Below, piece by piece: positions 45,401-53,790 of a stretch of 64,000 bases of DNA (its first letter is position 1; every line of letters begins with the position of its first letter). Both the position numbers and the translations under genes were made by a program. Below the pieces are notes generated by a model. That model was not told the DNA's origin. It worked only from the letters and a program-made list of their open reading frames with translations, and searched no databases. The stretch is taken from positions 36,855 to 100,854 of the forward strand of contig BQIU01000004.1 of assembly GCA_021603905.1 (NCBI GenBank), in the 5' to 3' direction. This DNA is from Nitrospirales bacterium. GTDB lineage: Bacteria; Nitrospirota; Nitrospiria; Nitrospirales; UBA8639.

Positions 45401-46161
45401 AAAAACCATCGCAACCCATAGTGAATGGCTGCCCAAATGTGAAGGGCGAGAAGCATATAGAGCACCATAGACAAGGTGATGTGAATTCTCAGCCACACCT
45501 TAAACATTCGTTTGAAGGTTTCGTGTGTCCGGATGGCGTATTCCAGGTCAGCGATTGCATCAGAAAGCCGAATGGCACGGAGGCCGATGGACATCGTTGC
45601 CGTCTCCTGTTCCTGTACGCTGAAAAATGCTTCTCCCACCATTCGGGAGAAAAAGCCATCAAAAGGCTTGAGTTGGGCCGTTTTATCCGCGCAGCACGTT
45701 CGCAGCCGTTCCATTGTCTCCTTGTACGAGGAGTTCAGCCCATCAAGCATGGATCGTTTTTCTTTAATCTCTTGAGAAATTCGACCCATGAGGTAGCGTC
45801 CGGTGAATCCACTCAACACGACAATGAACGTCATGCTGGTCAGGGCAATTCCTAAGGGACTTTCAAACTTATGGCCCGTATGGAACAAAACTAAAATGGG
45901 TCCCACGACACCAGCATAGATGTGCCACGCGAGCAGCGTACGCATCGACACACGTCGAGTTACTGCCTGTTTGAAAGTTTTCACTCGTTTAATGACGAGG
46001 TACGCCAGTGGAACGAGCATCAGCGTCGCCCCGCTCACGCCAAGTACTCCACCCCACAAACTTCCTGCGAAACGTGGCGATCGGTGGACAAGAAAGCCGA
46101 GCCAGAAGAGGGACAGAAAAAGTACCAGCCCAGTAATCGTGACGGCCTCACGCTCCTTCAT
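45397..46161 (-). CDS. Diheme cytochrome b-like membrane protein
   Basis: Five predicted helices in 254 residues. Helix 3 (WHIYAGVVGPILVLFHTGH) and helix 5 (RIHITLSMVLYMLLALHIWAAIHY) each hold two His about 13-14 apart, positioned to bind two stacked hemes, as in cytochrome b561/ferric reductase proteins. A charged loop with a CC pair lies between helices 4 and 5. It sits between the flavoprotein and heptaheme genes and could transfer electrons across the membrane. The ATG at 46161 is chosen; the upstream residues are an overlap. Confidence 0.75.
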   Translation of the reverse strand: MKEREAVTITGLVLFLSLFWLGFLVHRSPRFAGSLWGGVLGVSGATLMLVPLAYLVIKRVKTFKQAVTRRVSMRTLLAWHIYAGVVGPILVLFHTGHKFESPLGIALTSMTFIVVLSGFTGRYLMGRISQEIKEKRSMLDGLNSSYKETMERLRTCCADKTAQLKPFDGFFSRMVGEAFFSVQEQETATMSIGLRAIRLSDAIADLEYAIRTHETFKRMFKVWLRIHITLSMVLYMLLALHIWAAIHYGLRWFL

Positions 46162-46193
46162 CAGTCTTCCTATTCTCTTGGGGCTGCGCAGCG

Positions 46194-48266
46194 CTAAGCA
46201 TCGACCGCCACATTGCCGGTGGACTTGGCCTGACAAGCGAGAATCATTCCGGCGGTTTGGTCTTCTGGATCCAGGCCATCCTCGACTTCCATGGTCACTG
46301 ACCCGGACAAGAGTTTGACCTTGCATACTCCGCACGAGCCGGTCCGGCAGGAATAGTCGATGTCGACGGCAACGCGTTCAGACGCTTCCAGCACCGTCTC
46401 ATCCGGCAGGAGTTCCGTCGACTTATCCGCTCTCTGAAACGTGACCGTTCCGCCCTTCTCGACTCCCGTCGCTTGTCGTGCTCGCTCGCGTTCCACAGCC
46501 CTGGGCTGTGGTTTCTGCTGCGAGCCAAAATTTTCGGTGTGAATCATCTCCCCAGACGCGCCCAACTCGGCCAGCATCTGCTTCACCGCCTCCATCATGG
46601 GCGGCGCTCCGCAAAGATGAACCCATTTCGAGGAAATGTCGGGCACCCACTGTGCGAGTAAATCCTTGCTAATCCGCCCGCGATGGTAGCCGTCGACATC
46701 CTTTTCCAGACGGCTCATGGCAACAAAGACATGTAAGTTTGGATGACGCCCTTGAAGCTTCTTCAATTCGGATTCAAAAATGAAATGCTCGCGATCACGA
46801 CAGGCCGCAATGAAGTAGATTTCACCGTCCCACCCCATGTCGGTCAGGGCACAGGTGATACTCATCATCGGCGTGATGCCGACGCCCCCGGAGATGAGCA
46901 CGATACTGTCTGCCTCCTTCCCGGTAAACACAAACTTCCCGCTGGGTGCTTGAACCTCGAGGGTGTCGCCTACATTCACGACGTCGTGCAGATAGCGCGA
47001 ACCGGCACCTTGCTCTTCACGCTTGACCGTGATCTCGCAGTAGTATCCTTGGGTAGGAGAAGAGGAGATGGTATAGCTCCGCCGAATCGGCTTGTCGCCG
47101 GTCGGCATGGTTAACGTGAGGAATTGACCAGGCAGATAACTGAAGGGAATGCCACCGCCATGACAGGCCACGAGCCGGAACGTTTTGACGTCCACAGTTT
47201 CCTGATAGATTTGGGCGACCCGAAGTCTGCATAACTTCTTCTTCGCGACGGGCAAGAGTCCCTTCGAGATATCGGGCCGATCCGTTGGTCCCTCCTCGGT
47301 TGCGCACACATCTGTCGAATCATCGCAGCACTCAGCAGAAGCCGTTGCCTGATCTTGCGTATCTTGTGACACGGGCGGGCGGGCGGATGTTGCTTGAGAA
47401 TTTGCGGGTGAATCTCCTCCATCCGATGGTGTCACTTCTGCGGCCGTGGCTTCCGGTTTCTCAGGAGCAGCGGCTGGTGGAAGATTCGCAGGACCGGAAT
47501 CCTCAGCAAGCCGTTTTAGCAATGCGGCCGCGCGGCGCATTTTGAAAAAGTAGAGAAATAACATGGCCACCGCAAACCCGATAAGGAGCAGCATCACATA
47601 GAAATGAAACCAGGATAGTCCTAAAATCCCATGGGCCTGCTTGCCCTCCCTTGGAGGAAGCAGGTTCATTTCCTGCTTAAACCATTGCAGGGCGACATTG
47701 CGCGGTGACGTGCCTTCTGCCAATGCTCGATGGGCAGCCAGACCACTTTCGAATTGGGACAGGCCTTCATGCAACTTCCTCGTAGCCTCTTGCATGGCTA
47801 AAAAATCGTTTGTTGAGGCAGACAGCGATAAGGATTTCAGCCCTTCCGCCATCAAGGCTGTCCCGTCCTTCATGCGTTCATGTGCCTGCTGCTGCACCTC
47901 GGCACGTTGTTCAAAAGGCAAATCAGGAAGGCTCATGAGTGTGGGGTATAAGGCTTTGGGTTTAGGCGCACCCATTTTTTCCATCATCTTGTCCATGCCC
48001 CCGCCGCCTGGGCCACCCATCATGCCGCCCGGGCCACCGCCCTTTCCTTCAGGAGGGCCGCCGACCAAACTACCGGAGCCACCCTCTTGCCTTTCGCCAC
48101 CTGCTGCTCCGCTTGAGCTGTTGGCTTGACCCGGATGATGACTGGCATGTTCCGCGGGAGAGGTTTGGGCATAACCAGGACCTACCAGCATTAAAAACCA
48201 CGCTGCTATGACAGCTAAAGTGAGAAAGCAGCGAGCGTGAGTTCTTGTGAGAGGGGCCTCTGTCAT
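46194..48266 (-). CDS. Membrane-anchored FAD/NAD(P) and 2Fe-2S oxidoreductase with periplasmic extension
   Basis: A 690-residue protein. Residues 1-33 form a signal peptide, 70-95 a Gly/Met-rich stretch, about 100-215 an exported helical domain and about 222-245 a membrane span. The cytoplasmic part has a ferredoxin-reductase module: RRSYTISSSP for FAD, GGVGITPMMS for NAD(P)H and the end CGAPPMM. The last 95 residues are a plant-type 2Fe-2S ferredoxin with CRTGSCGVC and a final Cys in LACQAK. It would pass electrons between NAD(P)H and the adjacent cytochrome b; direction is unknown. Confidence 0.88.
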   Translation of the reverse strand: MTEAPLTRTHARCFLTLAVIAAWFLMLVGPGYAQTSPAEHASHHPGQANSSSGAAGGERQEGGSGSLVGGPPEGKGGGPGGMMGGPGGGGMDKMMEKMGAPKPKALYPTLMSLPDLPFEQRAEVQQQAHERMKDGTALMAEGLKSLSLSASTNDFLAMQEATRKLHEGLSQFESGLAAHRALAEGTSPRNVALQWFKQEMNLLPPREGKQAHGILGLSWFHFYVMLLLIGFAVAMLFLYFFKMRRAAALLKRLAEDSGPANLPPAAAPEKPEATAAEVTPSDGGDSPANSQATSARPPVSQDTQDQATASAECCDDSTDVCATEEGPTDRPDISKGLLPVAKKKLCRLRVAQIYQETVDVKTFRLVACHGGGIPFSYLPGQFLTLTMPTGDKPIRRSYTISSSPTQGYYCEITVKREEQGAGSRYLHDVVNVGDTLEVQAPSGKFVFTGKEADSIVLISGGVGITPMMSITCALTDMGWDGEIYFIAACRDREHFIFESELKKLQGRHPNLHVFVAMSRLEKDVDGYHRGRISKDLLAQWVPDISSKWVHLCGAPPMMEAVKQMLAELGASGEMIHTENFGSQQKPQPRAVERERARQATGVEKGGTVTFQRADKSTELLPDETVLEASERVAVDIDYSCRTGSCGVCKVKLLSGSVTMEVEDGLDPEDQTAGMILACQAKSTGNVAVDA

Positions 48267-48358
48267 AGCGACGCAACCTCGATCATGTGGTTCATGGTGA
48301 CGAAGTCGTTGGGTCCGTGATAACGAAACCCAACCAACTTCGTTTTGGCCGTGGGCAT
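48263..48358 (-). CDS. 31-residue coupled small ORF
   Basis: Starting with ATG behind a strong GAAAGGAGCAGCAGT leader, this frame (MPTAKTKLVGFRYHG, then NDFVTMNHMIEVASL) ends in TGA inside the start of the flavoprotein gene (ATGA). The strong leader and tight coupling suggest real translation, perhaps as a leader peptide or a gene remnant. No family was recognised. Confidence 0.45.
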   Translation of the reverse strand: MPTAKTKLVGFRYHGPNDFVTMNHMIEVASL

Positions 48359-48465
48359 ACTGCTGCTCCTTTCATCACTTGAAGAAGTAACTCTTCGGGA
48401 ACGATGACCTTTTCCGATTAGATGCCATACGCTTGGTCGGGTACAGTGCCGACCCTCGCATTTTG

Positions 48466-48801
48466 CTAGCGCATTTTATGAGGACCTCCCATGGGTCCCA
48501 TTCCCTCTGAACGCATCCCACGAGAACCCATGGGCCCGATTCCCTTTTCAATCGGACACTGTCCTGTCTTCGCTACCACGGGACAATCGTGCGCGACCTT
48601 GCGTTGACACTCCTCAAGAGAAAGAGATTTATCCGTCCTTATACAAACCGCCATCTTCTGGTACATATCCGCCATGTCTTTCCGCAACTCCGACGACATC
48701 GGGGTCGGGGACTGCGACTTGTCTTCTCCGAAACTCAACGAAGAAAGACCCACGATAAAACATACAAGGACACCTGAAACAATTTGTCTTTTGGTAAGCA
48801 T
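48466..48801 (-). CDS. Small exported Met/Cys-containing protein
   Basis: This 111-residue precursor has a clear signal peptide (RQIVSGVLVCFIVGLSSLSFG), a helical part with cysteines (CIRTDKSLSLEEC, HDCPVVAKTGQCP) and a Gly/Met-rich tail with GIGPMGSRGMRSEGMGPMGG. The repeated GPMG suggests copper binding in the periplasm. The ATG at 48801 has AAAGGAGTAAGGGCT. It lies upstream of the electron-conduit genes and downstream of the CpxP-like gene. Confidence 0.65.
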   Translation of the reverse strand: MLTKRQIVSGVLVCFIVGLSSLSFGEDKSQSPTPMSSELRKDMADMYQKMAVCIRTDKSLSLEECQRKVAHDCPVVAKTGQCPIEKGIGPMGSRGMRSEGMGPMGGPHKMR

Positions 48802-49146
48802 AGCCCTTACTCCTTTCATGGTTCGGTTGTGACTGTTGCTTAGAAGTCATCGTCCCACAAAAGGGGTCGATGTTGATCATGTGTGAGAACGTTGGTGGCC
48901 TCCTCCACCGTTCGGATGAAATTCATGCGCCGATCGGCCCCAGGTTCCGGATCTCCGGTTTTTGGGTTTGCGTCTGAGCAACACCAGGCTGATCAGCACC
49001 CATCAACACGGAAAGCTCTTGGTCAATACACCCGACACTCATCCCCGATTATCCTAGGCAGGATGACTCACCAGTGAGATCGTCTAGCAATCCCATTCTT
49101 CCAACTCGATTATTAGGCTTTTCCCAAATCCGCAGGGTTGCCAAAA
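48802..49146. other. Intergenic stretch without a supported gene
   Basis: On the minus strand a protein-like piece (NPKTGDPEPGADRRMNF, IRTVEEATNVLTHDQ) ends before the small Met-rich gene, without a start or family. Other frames are broken. It may be the tail of a lost gene or a promoter region for 48466-48801. Confidence 0.3.
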
Positions 49147-49965
49147 TTATTTCTCTTCAGACCCCAGAGCCTTGGATTGAGGCAATTCTGTTCCAAGCAA
49201 AATCTGCCGCTGTTGCTCGGTCAACACCCTGGCGGCCTCACCCACGGCGCGGATAAAGGCGAGTCGTTGATCTCCCTTCACCTTTTCAATTTGGCGGATT
49301 TTGGACTCGATTCGTCGGATTTCTGGTTGATCTGAACTGGTCAATACCCACAGCTCTTGCTCGGCCTGCTCAACCTGGCGATCAAAGGACGCTTGAGTGA
49401 GCAGAGCTTGTTCTTTGATTTGATTGATGGACAATTCTTGCTGGGGAGCAAGTGTGATGTGCTCCCGGTGATCGAGGAAAAACTCAGTTCCCCCAATATG
49501 ATAGAGATGAGACGCACCAGGAAAACCGGGAAGTGCTGACTGAGGTACGGCTCTCCTCTGCATTCTGCCTTTTCCCATCTTCCCCATCATTCCCATTTTG
49601 CCTTTTTCCATACCACTCATTTTTTCCGTTTTCATAGTCGAGCTGGGTTGACCACAGCCCCCGTCTCCACACCCCATGGGACCCATTCCCATCTGAGTTT
49701 TCACCAACGGCAGAGATCCTCGGTGATCTTGTTCCAAAGCGGCTTCCAGACGGGCTACATTACCTCGCAATTCTACCAATTGCTGATTGATGGTCATGGA
49801 ATTATCAGAATCCCAATAGCCTTGATGTTGTTGAAGACTCAATGTTGTGTTTCGACTATACACCGGTGAAAGTGGTGTGAGACCTAAAACCATGAAAAGA
49901 ATAAATGCAAAAAATGGAACTCTGAAGATCCTATTATGCTCAAGAAGATTGTTCAAATATCGCAT
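49147..49965 (-). CDS. Periplasmic CpxP/Spy-like Met-rich protein
   Basis: A 272-residue exported protein (signal near residues 15-37). Two LTxxQ-like segments (ITLAPQQELSINQIKEQALL, RVLTEQQRQILLG) are in the style of CpxP, Spy and ZraP. Between them lies a metal-binding-looking insert: GMGPMGCGDGGCGQ and MSGMEKGKMGMMGKMGKG. A chaperone and copper-buffer role is inferred. A GGAGGAAATAACC leader precedes the ATG. Confidence 0.7.
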   Translation of the reverse strand: MRYLNNLLEHNRIFRVPFFAFILFMVLGLTPLSPVYSRNTTLSLQQHQGYWDSDNSMTINQQLVELRGNVARLEAALEQDHRGSLPLVKTQMGMGPMGCGDGGCGQPSSTMKTEKMSGMEKGKMGMMGKMGKGRMQRRAVPQSALPGFPGASHLYHIGGTEFFLDHREHITLAPQQELSINQIKEQALLTQASFDRQVEQAEQELWVLTSSDQPEIRRIESKIRQIEKVKGDQRLAFIRAVGEAARVLTEQQRQILLGTELPQSKALGSEEK

Positions 49966-49980
49966 GGTTATTTCCTCCTT

Positions 49981-50355
49981 TTAAAAAGAAAACAGTTTAA
50001 ACCCCTCTGGCGCCTGGGTGTTTCCTGAGCTACTTAAGGGATGCTTGGCATGAACGTTGGCCAAGGTTTCGACCTTTTCAGCGGCCTTCGTGTATCGCTC
50101 AACCAAGTTTTTACAATGTTGAACCAATTCAGATGTAGAGTTTGATTGAGCCTGCTGTTTTCGGTATTCAGCCGCCATTTGGCGCATCACTTCTGCCTTT
50201 CCCCGCAAGCTAGCCGCCTCTACCAGATACCACGCTTTCAATCCGGCGTGATCATTTCGTTCCACCAATTCATTCGGTTGATTCGAAACACAGCCTACAA
50301 GAAAGGTGATAGAGAAGATGAACACAATAAGAAACCATGTTGGCACTCGTTTCAA
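49981..50355 (-). CDS. Small lipoprotein, paralogue of 30193-30528
   Basis: From a TTG behind GAGAGGTGCATA the protein has a signal peptide and lipobox LVGC at residues about 18-21. The mature helical part (NDHAGLKAWYLVEAASLR, AEVMRQMAAEY, LVQHCKNLVERYTKAAEKVETLA) matches the other lipoprotein closely. An earlier TTG would spoil the signal peptide. It lies 15 bases after the CpxP-like gene. Function is unknown. Confidence 0.68.
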   Translation of the reverse strand: MKRVPTWFLIVFIFSITFLVGCVSNQPNELVERNDHAGLKAWYLVEAASLRGKAEVMRQMAAEYRKQQAQSNSTSELVQHCKNLVERYTKAAEKVETLANVHAKHPLSSSGNTQAPEGFKLFSF

Positions 50356-50428
50356 TATGCACCTCTCTTGTCGTTTCAGTTGCAACGATGTGCTGGAACA
50401 CAGCTAGTCACTATCACCAAAGATAATC

Positions 50429-50782
50429 CTATGTGCCTTTCATTTCTTCAACGAGCCATTTTTGAAAATCCACATGTGTTTTCATTCTCATAAATACGGC
50501 CTTAGCGGTTTCTGGGTGATGTTCGAAGTGTGCCGCCAGGATTTCAGAGAGTTGTTGGTTCCCATCAGGCCTCAGACTGAATTTCTCTAAAATTTGATGG
50601 ACAAATTCTTCATCGGAGGCTCCTCGTTCAATGAGTCGTTCTCGAAGAGAGGTATCCACCAACGCCCGGTCAATCAAAGAGACTGGTGGAGAGGGTGCCG
50701 AATCTCCGCACGCCGTTAGCACCGCGGCGAGAGAAACAATCATTCCCCTCAACCACGTATACCTCAGCATTCGACCGATCAT
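50429..50782 (-). CDS. Small lipoprotein, unknown
   Basis: A 117-residue precursor with lipobox LTAC at about residues 22-25 and a helical mature part (RALVDTSLRERLIERGASD, LSEILAAHFEHHPETA, FQKWLVEEMKGT). I do not recognise a family. A GAGGAGGGTCGT leader precedes the ATG. It is the first gene of the Met-rich/lipoprotein series. Confidence 0.6.
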   Translation of the reverse strand: MIGRMLRYTWLRGMIVSLAAVLTACGDSAPSPPVSLIDRALVDTSLRERLIERGASDEEFVHQILEKFSLRPDGNQQLSEILAAHFEHHPETAKAVFMRMKTHVDFQKWLVEEMKGT

Positions 50783-50945
50783 ACGACCCTCCTCCTCCCT
50801 GGCTTTACCTGTTTTGTCCCAGCCTTCTCATATTGAGCAGACATTGTCAGTTTTTGACACATTCAATCGTATGAAAGACGGTATTTCGTTCGTCGCATTA
50901 CAGTATCCGTCGATATAAAGATTACATAGGGCCTTTTTCCCACAT

Positions 50946-51854
50946 TTAAAACCATACTCGCACTCCCACCACGAAGCGAATCTGACTCGGGTCTCCGTCC
51001 TCTTGGCGCACGAGCGTCGCGGTTTCCCCAAAACTTCTGTCCAGAGACACTCCCACGTAGGGGGCGAGCTCACGTCGAATTTCATAGCGCAGGCGCACGC
51101 CTCCTTCGAGGTTGTTGAGCCCGGAGCCGGTTGTGAACTTCTTGACTCGTTGAATCGCGACATTCGTTTCACCGCGAAGCTGGAGAATTAGTCGTTGACT
51201 CAAGAGCAGATCTTTGGTCGTCGTCAAGCGAGCGGACACGTGGCCACGATGACTCACGAAAAGGGCGGACTCGACTTCGTAGTTATAGGGAACGAGTCCC
51301 TGTAGTCCGATGACTGCCAGCCCGCGTGTAACATTACGTCCCCGGAAGGACTGCGTTTCGAGGCGACCGCCGACCTGAAAGTCGTAATACTGCTGGATGA
51401 AACGTCCATAGAGCAGTTGGCTGTCAATGTCGTAGTCGGCTTTAAATGCGGAGTTCTGCTGCCCTTCGCTTTTAAACCAAAGGCGGTTGTAGTCCCCGCC
51501 ATACCAGCCTTCAATATCCCACCGATAGTCGTTCGCACTTCCTGACCCACCCGTATTCGGACGATATTCGAGGACGTCGGCGAGAAAAAAGAAGTGGTTC
51601 TGCTGATCCGCAACGGGACTGGGCCAAGCAGGCTGAGGGGCGACCTTTGACACCGTGTCTTCTTTTCCTGTGGACTCACTCGATTGAGTCTGCGGTTGCA
51701 TCGCAGCATACATCGCGGGAGTAGAGTGAGTGACTACACCCAAGGGAGGAGATGCGCGGGAGACCATCTGAGCGGACGCATCCCCTGCCTCGAGTCCCAG
51801 GCTCAGGGAACCTATCACGGCCAGCAAAAGAACGGCTCGAAGAGGCGCGCTCAT
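50946..51854 (-). CDS. copB: Copper resistance outer-membrane protein CopB
   Basis: A 302-residue CopB/PcoB-like protein with a signal peptide, a variable Pro/Gln region and a barrel domain. Hallmarks are YRWDIEGWYGGDYNRLWFKSEGQ, ADYDIDSQLLYGRFIQQYYDFQVGGR and the C-terminal FVVGVRVWF. CopB binds or moves copper at the outer membrane. Its start overlaps the copA stop (ATGA). The Met/His-rich N-terminal repeats of classical CopB are almost lacking. Confidence 0.9.
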   Translation of the reverse strand: MSAPLRAVLLLAVIGSLSLGLEAGDASAQMVSRASPPLGVVTHSTPAMYAAMQPQTQSSESTGKEDTVSKVAPQPAWPSPVADQQNHFFFLADVLEYRPNTGGSGSANDYRWDIEGWYGGDYNRLWFKSEGQQNSAFKADYDIDSQLLYGRFIQQYYDFQVGGRLETQSFRGRNVTRGLAVIGLQGLVPYNYEVESALFVSHRGHVSARLTTTKDLLLSQRLILQLRGETNVAIQRVKKFTTGSGLNNLEGGVRLRYEIRRELAPYVGVSLDRSFGETATLVRQEDGDPSQIRFVVGVRVWF

Positions 51855-53713
51855 GATCGCATCTCCGTCTCCTCGTCAGTTACCTCGACGATTCGAAACA
51901 TCCCCGCTTCCATATGAAGGAGCAAATGGCAGTGAAACGCCCAACGTCCTGGCGCATCAGCGGTGATCGCCACGGATACCCGCTCTGCCGGCTTGACGAC
52001 CACCGTGTGCTTACGCGGCAGATAGGCCCCCGCGCCGTTCTCGAGGTGCATCCACATACCATGCAGGTGCAGGGGATGCTCCATCATCGTGTCATTTACG
52101 AAGGTAAGGCGCAGACGCTCACCATACCGAAAATGAATGGGCTCTTTGGCTTCCGAAAACTTCTTTCCGTCGAACGACCACATATATCGCTCCATATGGC
52201 CTGTGAGGTGGAGTTCGATTTCACGCTGCGGCGTCCGTTGGTCGGGATAGGGTTCCAGGCTTTTCAAATCGGTGTAAACCAACACACGTCGGTCGTTGCC
52301 TTCTAGTCCTCTGCCGGGTTCTCCACTTTGATTCCATGAATACTCTGCAACGGATTGGTTGCCGGTTCCGTGATGGTCGGGACCATGCCTGACGGGCGTA
52401 CTGCCAGGAATTGTCTCGCGCTGTGAATCATCCCCCGCCCTCGCTGACTTATGGGACATCTGTTGGGTTGACTGATTCCCCGGCATCCGCATTCCCTGGG
52501 GGGGCGAGTGGCTCCTCTCATCGTGAGCGGGCTTCCCCATTCCGGGCATAGCCATGCCTTGCCTAGACATCCCATCCATGACCATGCCCATGTCGGCCAT
52601 GGTCCGGATCGGCCTGGGACGCCGATGCGGAATCGGGGCGGTCATGCCTGCTCGCGGAGCCAGCGTGCCACGGGCGTAACCGCTTCGATCCATAGTTTCA
52701 GCAAAAATGGAGTAGGCCCGAGCTTCGGTGGGTTGGACGATGACATCATAAGTTTCCGCCGGTCCGATACGGAACTCGTCCACCACCACCGGTTGGACGT
52801 TTTGTCCGTCGGCTTGAACGACCGTCATTTTGAGACCCGGGATACGCACGTCATAAAAGGTCATAGCCGCGGCAGCGATGAAGCGCAGACGCACCCGTTC
52901 GCCGGGTCGGCAGAGGCCTGTCCAATTGCCGGAAGGTGAGAGACCATTCATCAGGTAGGTGTAGGCGTATCCGGTGACGTCCGCGAAGTCCGTCGGGTCC
53001 ATCCGCATCCCGTCCCACATCAGGTAGTTTCGAAGTGCAGACCATAATCCCATGCGTCCCACGTCCGCAAAGAATTCATAGGCGGCGCGCCTTTGGAAAT
53101 TATAGTAGCCTGGTTGTTTTTTGAGATTGGCGAACAATGCTTCCGGAGACTCGAAGGTCCAATCCGACAGTACCACGACATAATCCCGATGGTAGGAAAA
53201 CGGTTCCGGTTCAATTGGATCGATAATGATCGGCCCGTACACGCCCGACTGCTCCTGAGCCCCGGAGTGACTGTGATACCAATACGTGCCGCTTTGTCGA
53301 ACAGGATAGTTGTAGAAAAAGGTTGAGGTCGGCTTGATGCCAGCAAAGCTGACACCGGGCACGCCGTCCATGTCCGGTGGAAGAATCAATCCATGCCAAT
53401 GAATGGAGGTGTCTTCCCTCAAACGATTGGTGACGTTGAGGCGAATGTGTTGACCTTCTTGCAGGCGGATCAGAGGGCCGGGTAATGTGCCGTTAATAGT
53501 CTTCGCCATTCCGGTCCGCTCTCCAATTTGAAAGGGTGTTTCATTGATGGTTAGATCAATGACGTTTCCCTCCAACTGAGAGGGTGGAGTTGTCCCTGAC
53601 CCACTTGCCCAAACATAGGATGGAATAAGCTGTGCCATTGCCGCCGTCAGCCCGAGCGTTCCCACACGTTGCAGCAACGCTCGGCGAGTTATGCTAGCCT
53701 CATAACTGTTCAT
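51851..53713 (-). CDS. copA: Multicopper oxidase CopA (PcoA-type)
   Basis: A 620-residue periplasmic Cu(I) oxidase. The Tat signal contains TRRALLQRVG. The four copper-site motifs are HWHG, HSHS, HPLHLHG and HCHLLLHMEAGM. A Met/His-rich insert (MGMVMDGMSRQGMAMPGMG) would bind Cu(I). The ATG at 53713 after GGAGGATCAAC is chosen over an earlier Met codon. Order copA-copB with overlap is the usual cop operon. This gene is distinct from the P-ATPase that shares the symbol. Confidence 0.94.
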   Translation of the reverse strand: MNSYEASITRRALLQRVGTLGLTAAMAQLIPSYVWASGSGTTPPSQLEGNVIDLTINETPFQIGERTGMAKTINGTLPGPLIRLQEGQHIRLNVTNRLREDTSIHWHGLILPPDMDGVPGVSFAGIKPTSTFFYNYPVRQSGTYWYHSHSGAQEQSGVYGPIIIDPIEPEPFSYHRDYVVVLSDWTFESPEALFANLKKQPGYYNFQRRAAYEFFADVGRMGLWSALRNYLMWDGMRMDPTDFADVTGYAYTYLMNGLSPSGNWTGLCRPGERVRLRFIAAAAMTFYDVRIPGLKMTVVQADGQNVQPVVVDEFRIGPAETYDVIVQPTEARAYSIFAETMDRSGYARGTLAPRAGMTAPIPHRRPRPIRTMADMGMVMDGMSRQGMAMPGMGKPAHDERSHSPPQGMRMPGNQSTQQMSHKSARAGDDSQRETIPGSTPVRHGPDHHGTGNQSVAEYSWNQSGEPGRGLEGNDRRVLVYTDLKSLEPYPDQRTPQREIELHLTGHMERYMWSFDGKKFSEAKEPIHFRYGERLRLTFVNDTMMEHPLHLHGMWMHLENGAGAYLPRKHTVVVKPAERVSVAITADAPGRWAFHCHLLLHMEAGMFRIVEVTDEETEMRS

Positions 53714-53790
53714 GTTGATCCTCCAAATTTTCAATTCGCGGAATATCGACGGTTACCCCTCGATTTGATCCTTCTAGCAATGCGATACGA

